Origin: Flavobacterium psychrophilum
GTDB lineage: Bacteria; Bacteroidota; Bacteroidia; Flavobacteriales; Flavobacteriaceae
NCBI GenBank assembly: GCA_945872245.1
Contig: CAMBZB010000020.1
Span: forward strand, 1 to 39,368
Direction of reading: 5' to 3'
Length of the DNA: 39,368 bases
Shown here: positions 1-8,323 of the stretch, one piece after another
Layout: each line of letters begins with the position of its first letter
How positions within the stretch are numbered: the first letter of the stretch is position 1
Notes under the pieces: model-generated
What the model saw: only the letters and a program-made list of their open reading frames with translations
Databases searched by the model: none
Told to the model about the DNA's origin: nothing
Program-made: the position numbers and the translations under genes

Positions 1-726
1 TTCCAAGCTCGTGTATACAAGAATGGAGAGAATGAATTAGGTAGAGAGAATACACCTGAGGAATTCATCAATAACTTGGTAAAACTTTTTGATGATGCGA
101 AAAGAGTATTGAAAGATGAAGGTTCAATGTATGTAAATATAAATGATACCTGCAGAGATGGTGCTTATCAGGCTATCCCACAAAGGTTTGTGATTGAAAT
201 GTTAAATAGAGGTTGGAACCTGAATGATGAAATTTTGTGGACAAAAACGAACCCAAAATATTCACCTGGCAAACGATCAGTTCGTTCTCACGAGTACTTG
301 TTTCACTTTGTGAAATCAAAAAACTTCTATTATGATGATTCATGGTTAGAAGGATTAAATGATGAAACAAATTCATTTTCATATGGGACAAATAATCTAT
401 TTCCAAAGTTAATTTCGGGAATGGATTTTAAAGATGGGGTAGTTAGAACTAATGTGGCAACTACTCAACACTTGAGAAAGTTATGTGAAGAGAAAGGCTT
501 TTTTCTTAATCATACGGCAGTGTTTCCAGAAGTAATTCCAATGATTCCAATCTTATCAACTACAAGACCCGGAGACACCGTTCTTGACTTGTTTAACGGC
601 ACAGGAACAACAGGGGAAGTAAGTGTGAAATTGGATAGAAAATATGTCGGATATGAATATAATCCAGAGTATGTGATGGCATCTGAAATAAGATTGTCAG
701 ATTATGAATTAGAACAAGTTGCTTAA
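1..726 (+). CDS. DNA methyltransferase, beta-class N4/N6 type (5' end cut off)
   Basis: The frame is open from base 1, so the gene begins to the left of the window; a TTG at 76 is only an internal codon. The C-terminal part carries the AdoMet-binding motif I near residues 193-199 of the visible frame (DLFNGTGTTG), followed by YVGYEYNPEY. A tract before it (WTKTNPKYSPGKRSVRSHEYLF) is typical of site-specific DNA methylases that modify adenine N6 or cytosine N4. Motif I lies near the C-terminus, which is the beta-class order, so the catalytic (D/S/N)PPY motif should lie upstream and is not seen. The variable region between the two is the likely target-recognition domain. It sits on the same side as an excisionase-like gene and an integrase, so it is probably cargo of an integrative element. 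A partner restriction enzyme, if any, would be outside the window; it could equally be an orphan methylase. Confidence 0.85.
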   Translation, partial: FQARVYKNGENELGRENTPEEFINNLVKLFDDAKRVLKDEGSMYVNINDTCRDGAYQAIPQRFVIEMLNRGWNLNDEILWTKTNPKYSPGKRSVRSHEYLFHFVKSKNFYYDDSWLEGLNDETNSFSYGTNNLFPKLISGMDFKDGVVRTNVATTQHLRKLCEEKGFFLNHTAVFPEVIPMIPILSTTRPGDTVLDLFNGTGTTGEVSVKLDRKYVGYEYNPEYVMASEIRLSDYELEQVA

Positions 727-809
727 ATAATTTTTTTTCGAGGAAACCGATATAAACCCCGTTAATAGGTAAGACGAATATTTACCTGAACCTTAAAAAA
801 TATAAATTT

Positions 810-1097
810 ATGATAGAGTCAAATTTCAGAGTATTAGAGTTTTCAAAAGATGATTTATCAATAATCATCAAAGATGCTGTTTCTTCAGAGGTTAACAGAA
901 TATTGAGTACAATCAATAATTATACAGTACATTCAGACAATGAATTGTTAACAAGAAAAAAGGTTTCAGAGCTTCTTTGTGTATCGTTGGTTACTTTAAA
1001 CAAATGGGAAAAACTAAAAATCCTAATCCCAAACAAAGTCGGGGGACGAGTATTGTATATTAAAGGTGATGTCTATAAAAAACTAAGGGAGAATTAA
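810..1097 (+). CDS. Small HTH DNA-binding protein, excisionase/MerR-like (HTH_17 type)
   Basis: This 95-residue protein has a helix-turn-helix at about residues 47-92: LLTRKKVSELLCVSLVTLNKWE, then a short wing (GGRVLYIKGDVYKKL). That is the pattern of the excisionase/MerR-like domain common in Bacteroidota mobile elements. The first 40 residues are polar and probably helical. The gene converges with the integrase on the other strand and overlaps its 3' end by 3 bases (1095-1097 against 1094-1096). Genes of this kind act either as recombination directionality factors or as repressors of element genes; the position beside the integrase favours the first, which is an inference. The 83-bp gap after the methylase holds no recognisable promoter. 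Confidence 0.75.
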   Translation: MIESNFRVLEFSKDDLSIIIKDAVSSEVNRILSTINNYTVHSDNELLTRKKVSELLCVSLVTLNKWEKLKILIPNKVGGRVLYIKGDVYKKLREN

Positions 1098-2392
1098 AGA
1101 TTTTCCGTTTTCCTCCAAAGTTCCTTTAGTCTTTCGGCGTATTCTCGTGGTGTAATTTTGATATAACTTAGGAATTGACTTTCAGTAGTGTGTCCTGTTA
1201 TCTTCATTATTGTTAGTGTGTCCAATTTTCCATATAAATTTGTAGCAAAAGACCTTCTACAGATGTGGGATGAAACAAGTTCGTTTTTTGGGTAGATTCC
1301 GTTCACTTTTCTGTGAATTGTTTTTTTCTTTCCATTAACTTTAGTTTCAATTGGACACATTTTTGCACCATTTACCTTTTCAACAATGCCTGATTCTTCA
1401 ACAACAGTTTTTATATAATCATTAAATTTCGGGTCACTAATTTGTCTTGGAAATTTACCGTTTCTTTTTTCTAATATTATTTTTACTTGCGAATGTATTG
1501 GAATGATTACAGGGAAAGATGTTTTAACTGTTTTCTTTTCTATAAATCCATCAACAATGTTTTTTGTGGTTAGTTTCAAAAAATCACCTATTCTTAGTCC
1601 AGTTCTTAGTCCTATAATAAACCAATCTCTCGCATTATCTAAATAATCTTGCTCAAATTCTTTATTGAAAATTAGATTAATTTCTTCTTCTTTAAGATAG
1701 ATGTCGTTTGTTTTGTTTGAAGGAGTATAAAAATCTTTTAGTTTTATTTCTAATGAAGTTTTTATACCTTTTTTTTCTGCTGAATTTACAAATTGTTTTA
1801 GGTCATCAACATAACCTCCTATAGTATTTGGATTTAATTTTTCAATTTTATCTAAATACTCAATAAATTTTGAATGAAAGCTTAAATTAACTTCCATTAG
1901 TTTAATTTTAACTCCAATAGATTCTTCGAATTTTTCTATTTTATTCAAGCAAGTCTGATAGTGTTGAATTGTTCGATTGGATATTGGGGTGTTATTTTTT
2001 GTTTTTTTAGACTTAGCCTCGAGAATATAACCTTCGATAAAATTTGTTAGAAATAATGATTGGTCTATTTCATTGTTATTTGTAATTCTGTTGAAGAAGA
2101 CAGAAGTTTTTTCTTTTAGCCATTTAGAATTAATTAATGTAGTTTCATTAGAAAGATTTATTAATTCGTATTCTCTTCTTATAAATGCATCATAATCTTT
2201 TAGTTTTGTATTTAGTTCTTTGTAATTTACTTCACCAGTCATTAATACTTCTTGTTTGGGTTCGCTCCATCTCCCTTTCGGAATTTGAACACCGGTCGAT
2301 ATTTCTATATCAAATGACTTACCTTGTTTGAATCTAAAATAAATAGAATTCCAATCATTTTTGGTTTTAATTCTAAAACTACCTGCAGCCAT
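1094..2392 (-). CDS. Tyrosine-type site-specific integrase
   Basis: The 432-residue protein has the three-part layout of Bacteroidota phage/ICE integrases: an N-terminal arm-binding region (residues 1-60), a SAM-like core-binding domain (about 110-210) and a C-terminal catalytic domain (about 230-425). Catalytic residues are visible: R267 in TGLRIGD, H376 and R379 in SSHICRR, H401 in ITGH and the nucleophile Y410 in FLSYIK; the catalytic lysine is probably near K287-K290. The enzyme would catalyse integration and excision of the element carrying the methylase. Its start lies only about 10 bases after a TATATTTG box (2403-2410 on the minus strand), giving a very short leader. It faces into the element, so the attachment site is expected between 2393 and the accC terminator. 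The gene appears intact. Confidence 0.93.
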   Translation of the reverse strand: MAAGSFRIKTKNDWNSIYFRFKQGKSFDIEISTGVQIPKGRWSEPKQEVLMTGEVNYKELNTKLKDYDAFIRREYELINLSNETTLINSKWLKEKTSVFFNRITNNNEIDQSLFLTNFIEGYILEAKSKKTKNNTPISNRTIQHYQTCLNKIEKFEESIGVKIKLMEVNLSFHSKFIEYLDKIEKLNPNTIGGYVDDLKQFVNSAEKKGIKTSLEIKLKDFYTPSNKTNDIYLKEEEINLIFNKEFEQDYLDNARDWFIIGLRTGLRIGDFLKLTTKNIVDGFIEKKTVKTSFPVIIPIHSQVKIILEKRNGKFPRQISDPKFNDYIKTVVEESGIVEKVNGAKMCPIETKVNGKKKTIHRKVNGIYPKNELVSSHICRRSFATNLYGKLDTLTIMKITGHTTESQFLSYIKITPREYAERLKELWRKTENL

Positions 2393-2402
2393 ATTTTTTT
2401 TA

Positions 2403-2450
2403 CAAATATATTAAAAATTCTATTCCCCCATAATTCCCCTAAACACTCTT
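2403..2450 (-). promoter_or_regulatory. Integrase promoter and repeated GGGGAAT motifs
   Basis: On the minus strand TATATTTG (2403-2410) fits the Bacteroidota -7 box TAnnTTTG just before the integrase start. Just upstream, two copies of GGGGAAT lie about 11 bp apart (reading GGGGAATTATGGGGGAAT). Repeated short motifs beside an integrase gene can be arm-type binding sites of the recombinase; that role is inference. Confidence 0.45.
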
Positions 2451-2581
2451 TTTGGACACTTACTTTAGTTTATTTTATTTTATCAAAAAACGGAAAAAAG
2501 TCAATAAATACGGGATTTAAAGAGTTTTATTTACTTGTTATAATTTTACTTAATATATTAAACTACAACTATTATCCGCAC

Positions 2582-2612
2582 AAAAAAAGCTTCTCATTGA
2601 GAAGCTTTTTTT
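2582..2612 (-). terminator. Terminator of the fabH-accB-accC operon
   Basis: A perfect 14-bp hairpin (AAAAAAAGCTTCTC, loop ATT, GAGAAGCTTTTTTT) lies 17 bases after the accC stop and ends in a T run on the minus strand. It also reads as a terminator on the plus strand and separates the core operon from the integrative element. Confidence 0.9.
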
Positions 2613-2628
2613 ATTTTAAATCAATTCC

Positions 2629-3975
2629 TTATTCTGGATCATTCATTTTGAAAGTATCCATGAAAGCCGTGGTATAATCCCCGGCGATATACCTTGGATC
2701 ATCCATCAACTGTCTATGAAAAGGAATGGTAGTTTTTATGCCTTCAATCACGAATTCGTCTAATGCTCTTCTCATTTTACTGATGGCCTCCTCGCGGGAC
2801 TGAGCCGTGGTGATAAGTTTTGCTATCATAGAATCGTAATTTGGCGGAATGGTATAACCCGAATACACGTGAGTATCCAAACGCACTCCGTGACCTCCCG
2901 GCATATGAAGTGTTGTGATTTTTCCCGGTGAAGGCCTAAAATCATTATAAGGATCCTCGGCATTGATTCGGCATTCGATAGCGTGTAGTTGCGGTAAATA
3001 ATTTTTTCCTGAAATGGGTATTCCGGCGGCAACTGAAATTTGTTCCCGAATCAAATCATAATCGATCACTTGTTCGGTAATTGGATGTTCTACTTGAATA
3101 CGGGTATTCATTTCCATAAAGTAGAAATTACGGTGTTTGTCAACTAAAAACTCTACCGTCCCTGCACCTTCATACTTAATGAATTCAGCTGCTTTTACGG
3201 CTGCTTCCCCCATTTTTTGACGCAATTCATCGGTCATAAAGGGCGAAGGTGTTTCCTCCGTTAATTTTTGATGGCGACGTTGTACCGAACAATCTCTTTC
3301 AGAGAGGTGACAGGCTTTTCCAAAAGAATCCCCCACTACTTGAATTTCTATATGTCGCGGCTCTTCGATAAGTTTTTCCAAGTACATGCCGTCATTTCCA
3401 AAAGCTGCTGCTGATTCTTGACGGGCACTTTCCCATGCTTTTAGTAACTCATCCTCTTTCCAAACGGCACGCATTCCTTTTCCACCACCACCGGCAGTTG
3501 CTTTTAGCATTACAGGATAGCCCATTTCTTTGGCTAGTTTTTGAGTTTGTTCAAAAGACTCTAAAAGGCCATCAGAACCAGGAACACATGGAACTCCAGC
3601 AGCTTTCATGGTGGCTTTGGCCGAGGCCTTGTCCCCCATTCTATCAATCATTTCTGGTGATGCGCCTATGAATTTAATTCCATGTTCTTGGCATATTTTT
3701 GAAAATTTTGAATTTTCGGAAAGAAATCCATATCCTGGATGTATGGCATCTGCATTAGTAATCTCGGCAGCGGCAATGACATTTGACATTTTTAGATAAG
3801 ACAAGTTGCTTGGGGGCGGACCTATACAAACCGCTTCATCTGCAAACTTTACGTGCAAACTTTCGGCATCGGCAGTAGAATAAACAGCCACTGTTTTGAT
3901 ACCCATTTCTTTACATGTTCTAATTATACGAAGCGCGATTTCCCCTCTGTTGGCAATCAATATTTTTTTAAACAT
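2629..3975 (-). CDS. accC: Acetyl-CoA carboxylase, biotin carboxylase subunit
   Basis: The enzyme carboxylates the biotin on AccB using ATP and bicarbonate, the first half-reaction of malonyl-CoA formation. The 448 residues match the usual length. The start [18 protein letters not shown] is the signature N-terminal fold. The ATP-grasp glycine-rich loop GGGGKGMR is near residues 162-169. [16 protein letters not shown] and [15 protein letters not shown] are the conserved active-site blocks of biotin carboxylases. It is the last gene of the fabH-accB-accC group on the minus strand, followed by a strong terminator. The 120-bp gap from accB carries tandem heptamer repeats, so it may be partly uncoupled from accB. 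Confidence 0.97.
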   Translation of the reverse strand: MFKKILIANRGEIALRIIRTCKEMGIKTVAVYSTADAESLHVKFADEAVCIGPPPSNLSYLKMSNVIAAAEITNADAIHPGYGFLSENSKFSKICQEHGIKFIGASPEMIDRMGDKASAKATMKAAGVPCVPGSDGLLESFEQTQKLAKEMGYPVMLKATAGGGGKGMRAVWKEDELLKAWESARQESAAAFGNDGMYLEKLIEEPRHIEIQVVGDSFGKACHLSERDCSVQRRHQKLTEETPSPFMTDELRQKMGEAAVKAAEFIKYEGAGTVEFLVDKHRNFYFMEMNTRIQVEHPITEQVIDYDLIREQISVAAGIPISGKNYLPQLHAIECRINAEDPYNDFRPSPGKITTLHMPGGHGVRLDTHVYSGYTIPPNYDSMIAKLITTAQSREEAISKMRRALDEFVIEGIKTTIPFHRQLMDDPRYIAGDYTTAFMDTFKMNDPE

Positions 3976-3980
3976 CTTTT

Positions 3981-4092
3981 AAAAGTTAAAAGTTAAAAGT
4001 TAGAAGTTAGAAGTTAGAATTCAAGAATGCAATTGATTTGAAGTAAAATATTGATTAAGGTTCAAATCTGCAATCTAAAATCTGCAATCTAA
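3981..4092. repeat. Tandem 7-bp repeats between accB and accC
   Basis: Five head-to-tail heptamers (three AAAAGTT, then two AGAAGTT) occupy 3981-4015. A second block at 4065-4092 is AATCTGC AATCTAA twice. Both blocks have a 7-bp period and together fill most of the intergenic gap. Function is unknown. Confidence 0.85.
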
Positions 4093-4095
4093 AAT

Positions 4096-4572
4096 TTATG
4101 ATGGATCTACTAAAAATAAGGGTTGGTCATATTCTACCGGTGACATGTCGTCAACCAATATTTTGACAATTTTCCCTGAAACTTCTGACTCTATTTCGTT
4201 AAACAATTTCATCGCTTCGATTACGCAAAGTACATCTCCTTTAGCGATTGTGCTGCCCACTTCAACAAACATAGGTTTGTCTGGCGTTGGTTTTCTATAG
4301 AAGGTTCCAATAATTGGAGATTTAATAGTAATGTAATTAGATTTCTCTGCCGCTGGCGCTGCAGGAATTGGAGCGACTGGAGCGATTTGCTGAGGAACTG
4401 CCGCTTGCTGAATAGCCGGTTGAGCTGGCATTTGAACATAAGTCGCTTCAGAAACATTTCCTTCCAGCGTTGTTCTAATGGTGATTTTAACATCATCCAT
4501 TTCTAATTTAACTTCCGCAACACCTGAATTTGCTACAAATTTGATTAAGTTTTGAATTTCTTTTAAATCCAT
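4096..4572 (-). CDS. accB: Acetyl-CoA carboxylase, biotin carboxyl carrier protein
   Basis: This 158-residue protein carries the biotin that shuttles CO2 between AccC and the carboxyltransferase. The biotin site is K122 in CVIEAMKLFNEIE. The layout is typical: an N-terminal interaction helix (residues 1-40), a flexible Ala/Pro/Gln linker (about 47-76) and the C-terminal biotinyl domain (about 80-157). It lies 23 bases after fabH and before accC on the same strand, so fatty acid initiation and malonyl-CoA supply are probably co-transcribed. Confidence 0.97.
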   Translation of the reverse strand: MDLKEIQNLIKFVANSGVAEVKLEMDDVKITIRTTLEGNVSEATYVQMPAQPAIQQAAVPQQIAPVAPIPAAPAAEKSNYITIKSPIIGTFYRKPTPDKPMFVEVGSTIAKGDVLCVIEAMKLFNEIESEVSGKIVKILVDDMSPVEYDQPLFLVDPS

Positions 4573-4595
4573 AATTATTTGTTTTTAGTTTAAAT

Positions 4596-5594
4596 TTATT
4601 GTTTGTCGTATGCCCATTTTAAGTAAATAGATCCCCATGAGAATCCGCCACCAAAAGCGGCAAGTATAATTGTATCCCCTTTTTTAAATAAATGTTCAAA
4701 ATCACTAAGAACTAAAGGCAAAGTTGCAGAAGTGGTATTTCCGTATCTTTCTATATTCATCAATACTTTTGAATCTTCTAAATTTATTCTATTAGCGATT
4801 GCGTCAATAATCCTTTTATTGGCTTGGTGTGGCACTAACCACGCAACATCTTCATTGGTCAAATTATTCCTATTCATAATCGTCTCACAAGCATCTGCCA
4901 TGTAGGTAACAGCATATTTAAAAACTGTTTTGCCATCTTGGGTAATATTGTGCTGATTATCAATAACCGTTTGTTCTGAAGCTGGATAAAGAGACCCTCC
5001 GGCAGTCATTTTTAAAAAATCTCTGCCTCCGCCATCCGTTCTTAAATATTCATCCTGCAAGCCTAATCCTTCATGATTTGGTTCGAATAAAACTGCTCCA
5101 GCTCCATCTCCAAAAATGATACAGGTTGCTCTATCTGTGTAATCTACAATGGAGGACATTTTGTCTGCCCCAATCAATAATATTTTTTTATATCTCCCGG
5201 ATTCTATATAAGCTGCAGCGGTTGACATTCCAAACAAAAAACTGGAACAAGCGGATTGCAAGTCGTAAGCAAATGCATTTGTCGCTCCGATTTCAGTTGC
5301 AACATAGGCACCGGTAGAGGCTACAGGCATATCAGCAGTAGCCGTTGCCATAAGTAACAAATCTATTTCTAGGGGATCTATATTTGCTTTTTTTATTAAA
5401 TCTAGGGCAGCGTTTATTGCCAAAAAAGAGGTTCCTTTACTATCATCCTTAAGAATCCTCCTCTCTTTTATTCCCGTACGAGTGGTAATCCATTCATCAT
5501 TTGTATCAACCAATGTCTCGAGAATCTTGTTTGTAAGAACATAGTCCGGGACGTAAGCTCCAACAGCTGTAATTGCGGCTGTAATTTTATTCAT
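4596..5594 (-). CDS. fabH: Beta-ketoacyl-ACP synthase III
   Basis: FabH condenses acetyl-CoA or a branched-chain acyl-CoA with malonyl-ACP to start fatty acid synthesis. The 332 residues show the thiolase-fold triad: C116 in LQSACSSFLFG, H256 in VPHQANKRI and N286 in ERYGNTTSATLP. The glycine-rich C-terminus AAFGGGFSWG is also characteristic. It is the first gene of the operon with accB and accC. A terminator after rpmF (about 5720-5744) separates it from the upstream genes, so it should have its own promoter in 5595-5720; I could not identify a convincing TAnnTTTG box there. Confidence 0.96.
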   Translation of the reverse strand: MNKITAAITAVGAYVPDYVLTNKILETLVDTNDEWITTRTGIKERRILKDDSKGTSFLAINAALDLIKKANIDPLEIDLLLMATATADMPVASTGAYVATEIGATNAFAYDLQSACSSFLFGMSTAAAYIESGRYKKILLIGADKMSSIVDYTDRATCIIFGDGAGAVLFEPNHEGLGLQDEYLRTDGGGRDFLKMTAGGSLYPASEQTVIDNQHNITQDGKTVFKYAVTYMADACETIMNRNNLTNEDVAWLVPHQANKRIIDAIANRINLEDSKVLMNIERYGNTTSATLPLVLSDFEHLFKKGDTIILAAFGGGFSWGSIYLKWAYDKQ

Positions 5595-5719
5595 TGTACT
5601 CTGTTATTTCTTTCCAAATGCTGCCACTTGAAAAAGTTTTAAAGGGCTCGAAAATTACAAAAAAATTCTAATCCTTATTCCTTTTAGAACTTCTTATTTA
5701 ATTAAAATTATGAACAACA

Positions 5720-5744
5720 AAAAAACTCTCACATTGTGAGAGTT
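5720..5744 (-). terminator. Terminator after rpmF
   Basis: On the minus strand AACTCTCAC, loop AAT, GTGAGAGTT is followed by a T run (the plus-strand A run before 5725). It lies 24 bases after the rpmF stop and before fabH. Confidence 0.85.
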
Positions 5745-5767
5745 CAAATATCATTTACAAAAACGTA

Positions 5768-5962
5768 TTAAGCAACAGCTGCAGACTTATCTATAACAAC
5801 TTGTCCTCTGTAATACATTTTTCCCTCATGCCAATAGGCTCTGTGGTATAAATGTGCTTCGCCAGTGATGGGACAAGTAGCGATTTGTGCTACTGTAGCT
5901 TTATAATGTGTTCTTCTTTTATCTCTTCTTGTTTTGGAGATTTTTCTCTTAGGATGCGCCAT
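5768..5962 (-). CDS. rpmF: 50S ribosomal protein L32
   Basis: This 64-residue basic protein starts [19 protein letters not shown], the standard L32 N-terminus, and continues with [15 protein letters not shown]. Only one of the four zinc-ribbon cysteines of some L32 forms is present (in ATCPITGE), so this is the zinc-free type. It follows the DUF177 gene by 9 bases in the conserved DUF177-rpmF pair, so both are probably made from one transcript. Confidence 0.97.
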   Translation of the reverse strand: MAHPKRKISKTRRDKRRTHYKATVAQIATCPITGEAHLYHRAYWHEGKMYYRGQVVIDKSAAVA

Positions 5963-5971
5963 TTTACTATA

Positions 5972-6523
5972 TTATTTATCCGTTAATAGTTTTTTTAATT
6001 TGTCCCAACGCGGGTCAATATTTTCTTCTTTTTGTTCTTCTTTATGCTCTTTTTTCAGTTCTTTTATTGTCAATTCTTTCAGTTTTTTCAAAGCCTCCGT
6101 ATTTAAACTTCCGTCTTTAATTCCTGGATGAATTCGTCTTAGAGGAACAGAAAGAACAATCATCTCGTATATATATTGTGAAATATCTATTTGAAACTCT
6201 CCGTGTGGCAAAATGAGTAACTCTTCATTGTCATTATTGAAGGTGTCTCCAAAACGCACAATCAATTTCATATTACCTTTTATTGTCAAATCAAACTCTT
6301 CGTTTGTCATGTCACAATGAACGTTCACCGTTCCTTTATGCTTGAACGCCAACTCTAACATCGTGCTTTTTTTCTCTAAAACTACATTTACTTTGATATT
6401 TGAATTATTAAATTCATGGTAATCAAAGATTTCAAAGAACGTATTATTTATTTGATATTCAAATTGATGTTTTCCTTGCTTTAATCCTATAAAAGGAATT
6501 AAAAATTCTTTTGACTTGTTCAT
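5972..6523 (-). CDS. DUF177 (YceD-like) large-subunit rRNA accumulation protein
   Basis: The product is about 183 residues if translation begins at MNKSKEFLIPF. Family members are needed for 23S rRNA accumulation in plants and bacteria and sit beside rpmF, as here. The central part (CDMTNEEFDLTIKG) and the motif PLRRIHPG are typical of the Bacteroidota form, and the C-terminus is a highly charged Lys/Glu helix (about residues 150-170). A longer frame opens at 6559, but a TATCTTTG promoter box occupies 6557-6564 on this strand, so that start cannot be in the transcript; the start at 6523 leaves a leader of about 30 bases. Confidence 0.88.
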   Translation of the reverse strand: MNKSKEFLIPFIGLKQGKHQFEYQINNTFFEIFDYHEFNNSNIKVNVVLEKKSTMLELAFKHKGTVNVHCDMTNEEFDLTIKGNMKLIVRFGDTFNNDNEELLILPHGEFQIDISQYIYEMIVLSVPLRRIHPGIKDGSLNTEALKKLKELTIKELKKEHKEEQKEENIDPRWDKLKKLLTDK

Positions 6524-6556
6524 TTCAACAACAATTTGCCCTAAACTTCGGGAGTG

Positions 6557-6564
6557 CAAAGATA
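6557..6564 (-). promoter_or_regulatory. -7 promoter box of the DUF177-rpmF operon
   Basis: TATCTTTG on the minus strand is a perfect match to the Bacteroidota TAnnTTTG box. It decides the DUF177 start. No clear TTTG -33 box is visible. Confidence 0.6.
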
Positions 6565-6607
6565 TAAAATTATTATAAATCTAATGCTGTTATCTAGCTT
6601 TTTTTGC

Positions 6608-7657
6608 TTATATCTGTTTTCCCTTTATTTTTAAAGGTTTTTGGTTGATTTCTGCATATTGATTTCGCGAATAAAAAATGTCAATTGCAAGATAAATAGC
6701 CTCTTTAAATGAATTATAATCCGCTATGCCTTTCCCCGCAATATCATATGCAGTACCATGATCTGGCGATGTTCGTATTTTGTTTAGTCCCGCAGTATAA
6801 TTTACACCATTGCCAAATGACAACGTTTTGAAAGGAATTAATCCCTGATCATGATATGTTGCAACAATGGCATCATATTTTTCATATTGATTGCTTCCAA
6901 AAAAACCGTCGGCGGCAAAAGGCCCAAAGACTAATGTCCCTTTTTCGAATATTTTCTTTAATGCCGGTTTCAATATTGCATCGTCTTCTTTGCCGATAAC
7001 TCCGCCATCCCCACAATGCGGATTCAATCCCAGAACTGCTATTTTTGGCTTGTTGATACTGAAATCTTGTATCAAAGACTGTTTTACCGTTTCAATTTTT
7101 TTTATAATCAAGTCTTCCGTAAGATAAGAAGCGACATTATTTAAAGGAATATGATCGGTTAATAACCCCACTCTAAGATTGTCCTGAACCATCATCATCA
7201 ATGCATTTCCTTCTAGTTCTTGGTCTAAATAATCGGTATGCCCCGGAAATTTAAAATCATCCGATTGAATGTTGTACTTGTTTATTGGAGCGGTTACCAA
7301 TACATCTACAAGTCCTTCTTTTAAGGCTTTGGTGGCAGCTACAAAAGATTTTATGGCATATTTTCCGATTTTTTCGTCATTTACCCCAAAATTTATCTCT
7401 ACTCCTTCTTGCCAAACATTCAAAACATTTATTTTTCCTAAAACTATTTGGTCTAATCTATCAATTCCATGAATCATAGAGGTGGATTCAAAACTCTTTT
7501 TTACAAACGAAAGAATTTTTACATTCGCAAAAATAACTGGCGTGCACAATTCTAACATTCGAGAATCTTCGAATGTTTTTAGAATAACTTCGCTTCCAAT
7601 ACCGTTTAAATCTCCAATTGAAAATCCAACGATTATATTTTCTGCTTTTTTTATCAT
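6608..7657 (-). CDS. pdxA: 4-hydroxythreonine-4-phosphate dehydrogenase
   Basis: PdxA oxidises 4-phosphohydroxy-L-threonine in the DXP-dependent branch of pyridoxal 5'-phosphate synthesis. The 349 residues contain the three metal-binding histidine blocks: PGHTDYLDQEL, LNPHCGDGGVIGKED and ATYHDQGLIPFK. The N-terminal GFSIGDLNGIGSEV and VTAPINK are also family signatures. The C-terminus RTSPDHGTAYDIAGKG closes the active site. A TAAATTTG box at 7692-7699 on the minus strand gives a leader of roughly 30 bases. The gene is divergent from ribE. Confidence 0.97.
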   Translation of the reverse strand: MIKKAENIIVGFSIGDLNGIGSEVILKTFEDSRMLELCTPVIFANVKILSFVKKSFESTSMIHGIDRLDQIVLGKINVLNVWQEGVEINFGVNDEKIGKYAIKSFVAATKALKEGLVDVLVTAPINKYNIQSDDFKFPGHTDYLDQELEGNALMMMVQDNLRVGLLTDHIPLNNVASYLTEDLIIKKIETVKQSLIQDFSINKPKIAVLGLNPHCGDGGVIGKEDDAILKPALKKIFEKGTLVFGPFAADGFFGSNQYEKYDAIVATYHDQGLIPFKTLSFGNGVNYTAGLNKIRTSPDHGTAYDIAGKGIADYNSFKEAIYLAIDIFYSRNQYAEINQKPLKIKGKQI

Positions 7658-7678
7658 GACATCAGGTTATTTATTGCT

Positions 7679-7699
7679 AATTTTGAAGTGCAAATTTAG
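7679..7699. promoter_or_regulatory. Divergent overlapping promoters of ribE and pdxA
   Basis: TAATTTTG at 7679-7686 (plus, for ribE) and TAAATTTG at 7692-7699 (minus, for pdxA) both match TAnnTTTG and are only 5 bp apart, pointing at each other. With a start about 5-8 bases downstream of each box, each transcript would begin inside or beside the opposing box. Confidence 0.55.
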
Positions 7700-7715
7700 T
7701 AAAATAAAATAAGAA

Positions 7716-8300
7716 ATGTTTACAGGAATTATAGAAATCCTAGGTGTTATTCAAGAAATCGAAAAAGACAAAGACAATCTTCACATTACCATTGCCTCCT
7801 CTATTACCGATGAACTTCAAATAGACCAAAGCGTTGCGCATAATGGGATTTGTCTGACCGTTGTTTCGACAAACAAAACATTTTATACCGTTACTGCAAT
7901 AGGCGAAACCATAAAAAAGACGACTATTTCGCATTGGCAAAAAGGGGATAGTGTCAATCTTGAAAGAGCAATGAAATTGGGCGATCGACTAGACGGCCAT
8001 ATTGTTCAGGGACATGTTGATCAAATTGGCACTTGCACCACCCTGAAAGAAACAAATGGAAGTTGGTATTACACTTTTAAGTATGATGAATCACTCCACA
8101 ACATCACTATCGAAAAAGGCTCAATTACGGTTAATGGTGTCAGTTTAACAGTGGTTGATTCAAGGAAAAACGAGTTTAGTGTTGCTATTATTCCTTACAC
8201 TTTTGAACACACTAATTTCAACACTTTTGAAGTGGGCACCAAAGTAAATCTTGAATTTGATGTGATTGGCAAGTATGTTTCCAGATTATACGCGAATTAG
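7716..8300 (+). CDS. ribE: Riboflavin synthase (alpha chain)
   Basis: The enzyme dismutates two 6,7-dimethyl-8-ribityllumazine molecules to riboflavin and a pyrimidine. The 194 residues begin with the invariant MFTGIIE and comprise two lumazine-binding barrels (about 1-95 and 96-190). Repeated family blocks are HNGICLTVV in the first and VNGVSLTVV in the second; MKLGDRLDGHIVQGHVD lies between them. It is divergent from pdxA, another cofactor gene. No further riboflavin genes are adjacent. Confidence 0.97.
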   Translation: MFTGIIEILGVIQEIEKDKDNLHITIASSITDELQIDQSVAHNGICLTVVSTNKTFYTVTAIGETIKKTTISHWQKGDSVNLERAMKLGDRLDGHIVQGHVDQIGTCTTLKETNGSWYYTFKYDESLHNITIEKGSITVNGVSLTVVDSRKNEFSVAIIPYTFEHTNFNTFEVGTKVNLEFDVIGKYVSRLYAN

Positions 8301-8323
8301 AACAATAATACGCAATAAAATTT

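Noticed and set aside
2324..2677. 117-codon plus-strand frame across the integrase start and the accC end
   Set aside because: It overlaps the integrase start, the terminator and accC, has no recognisable motif, and low-complexity composition; it is a shadow of AT-rich DNA.
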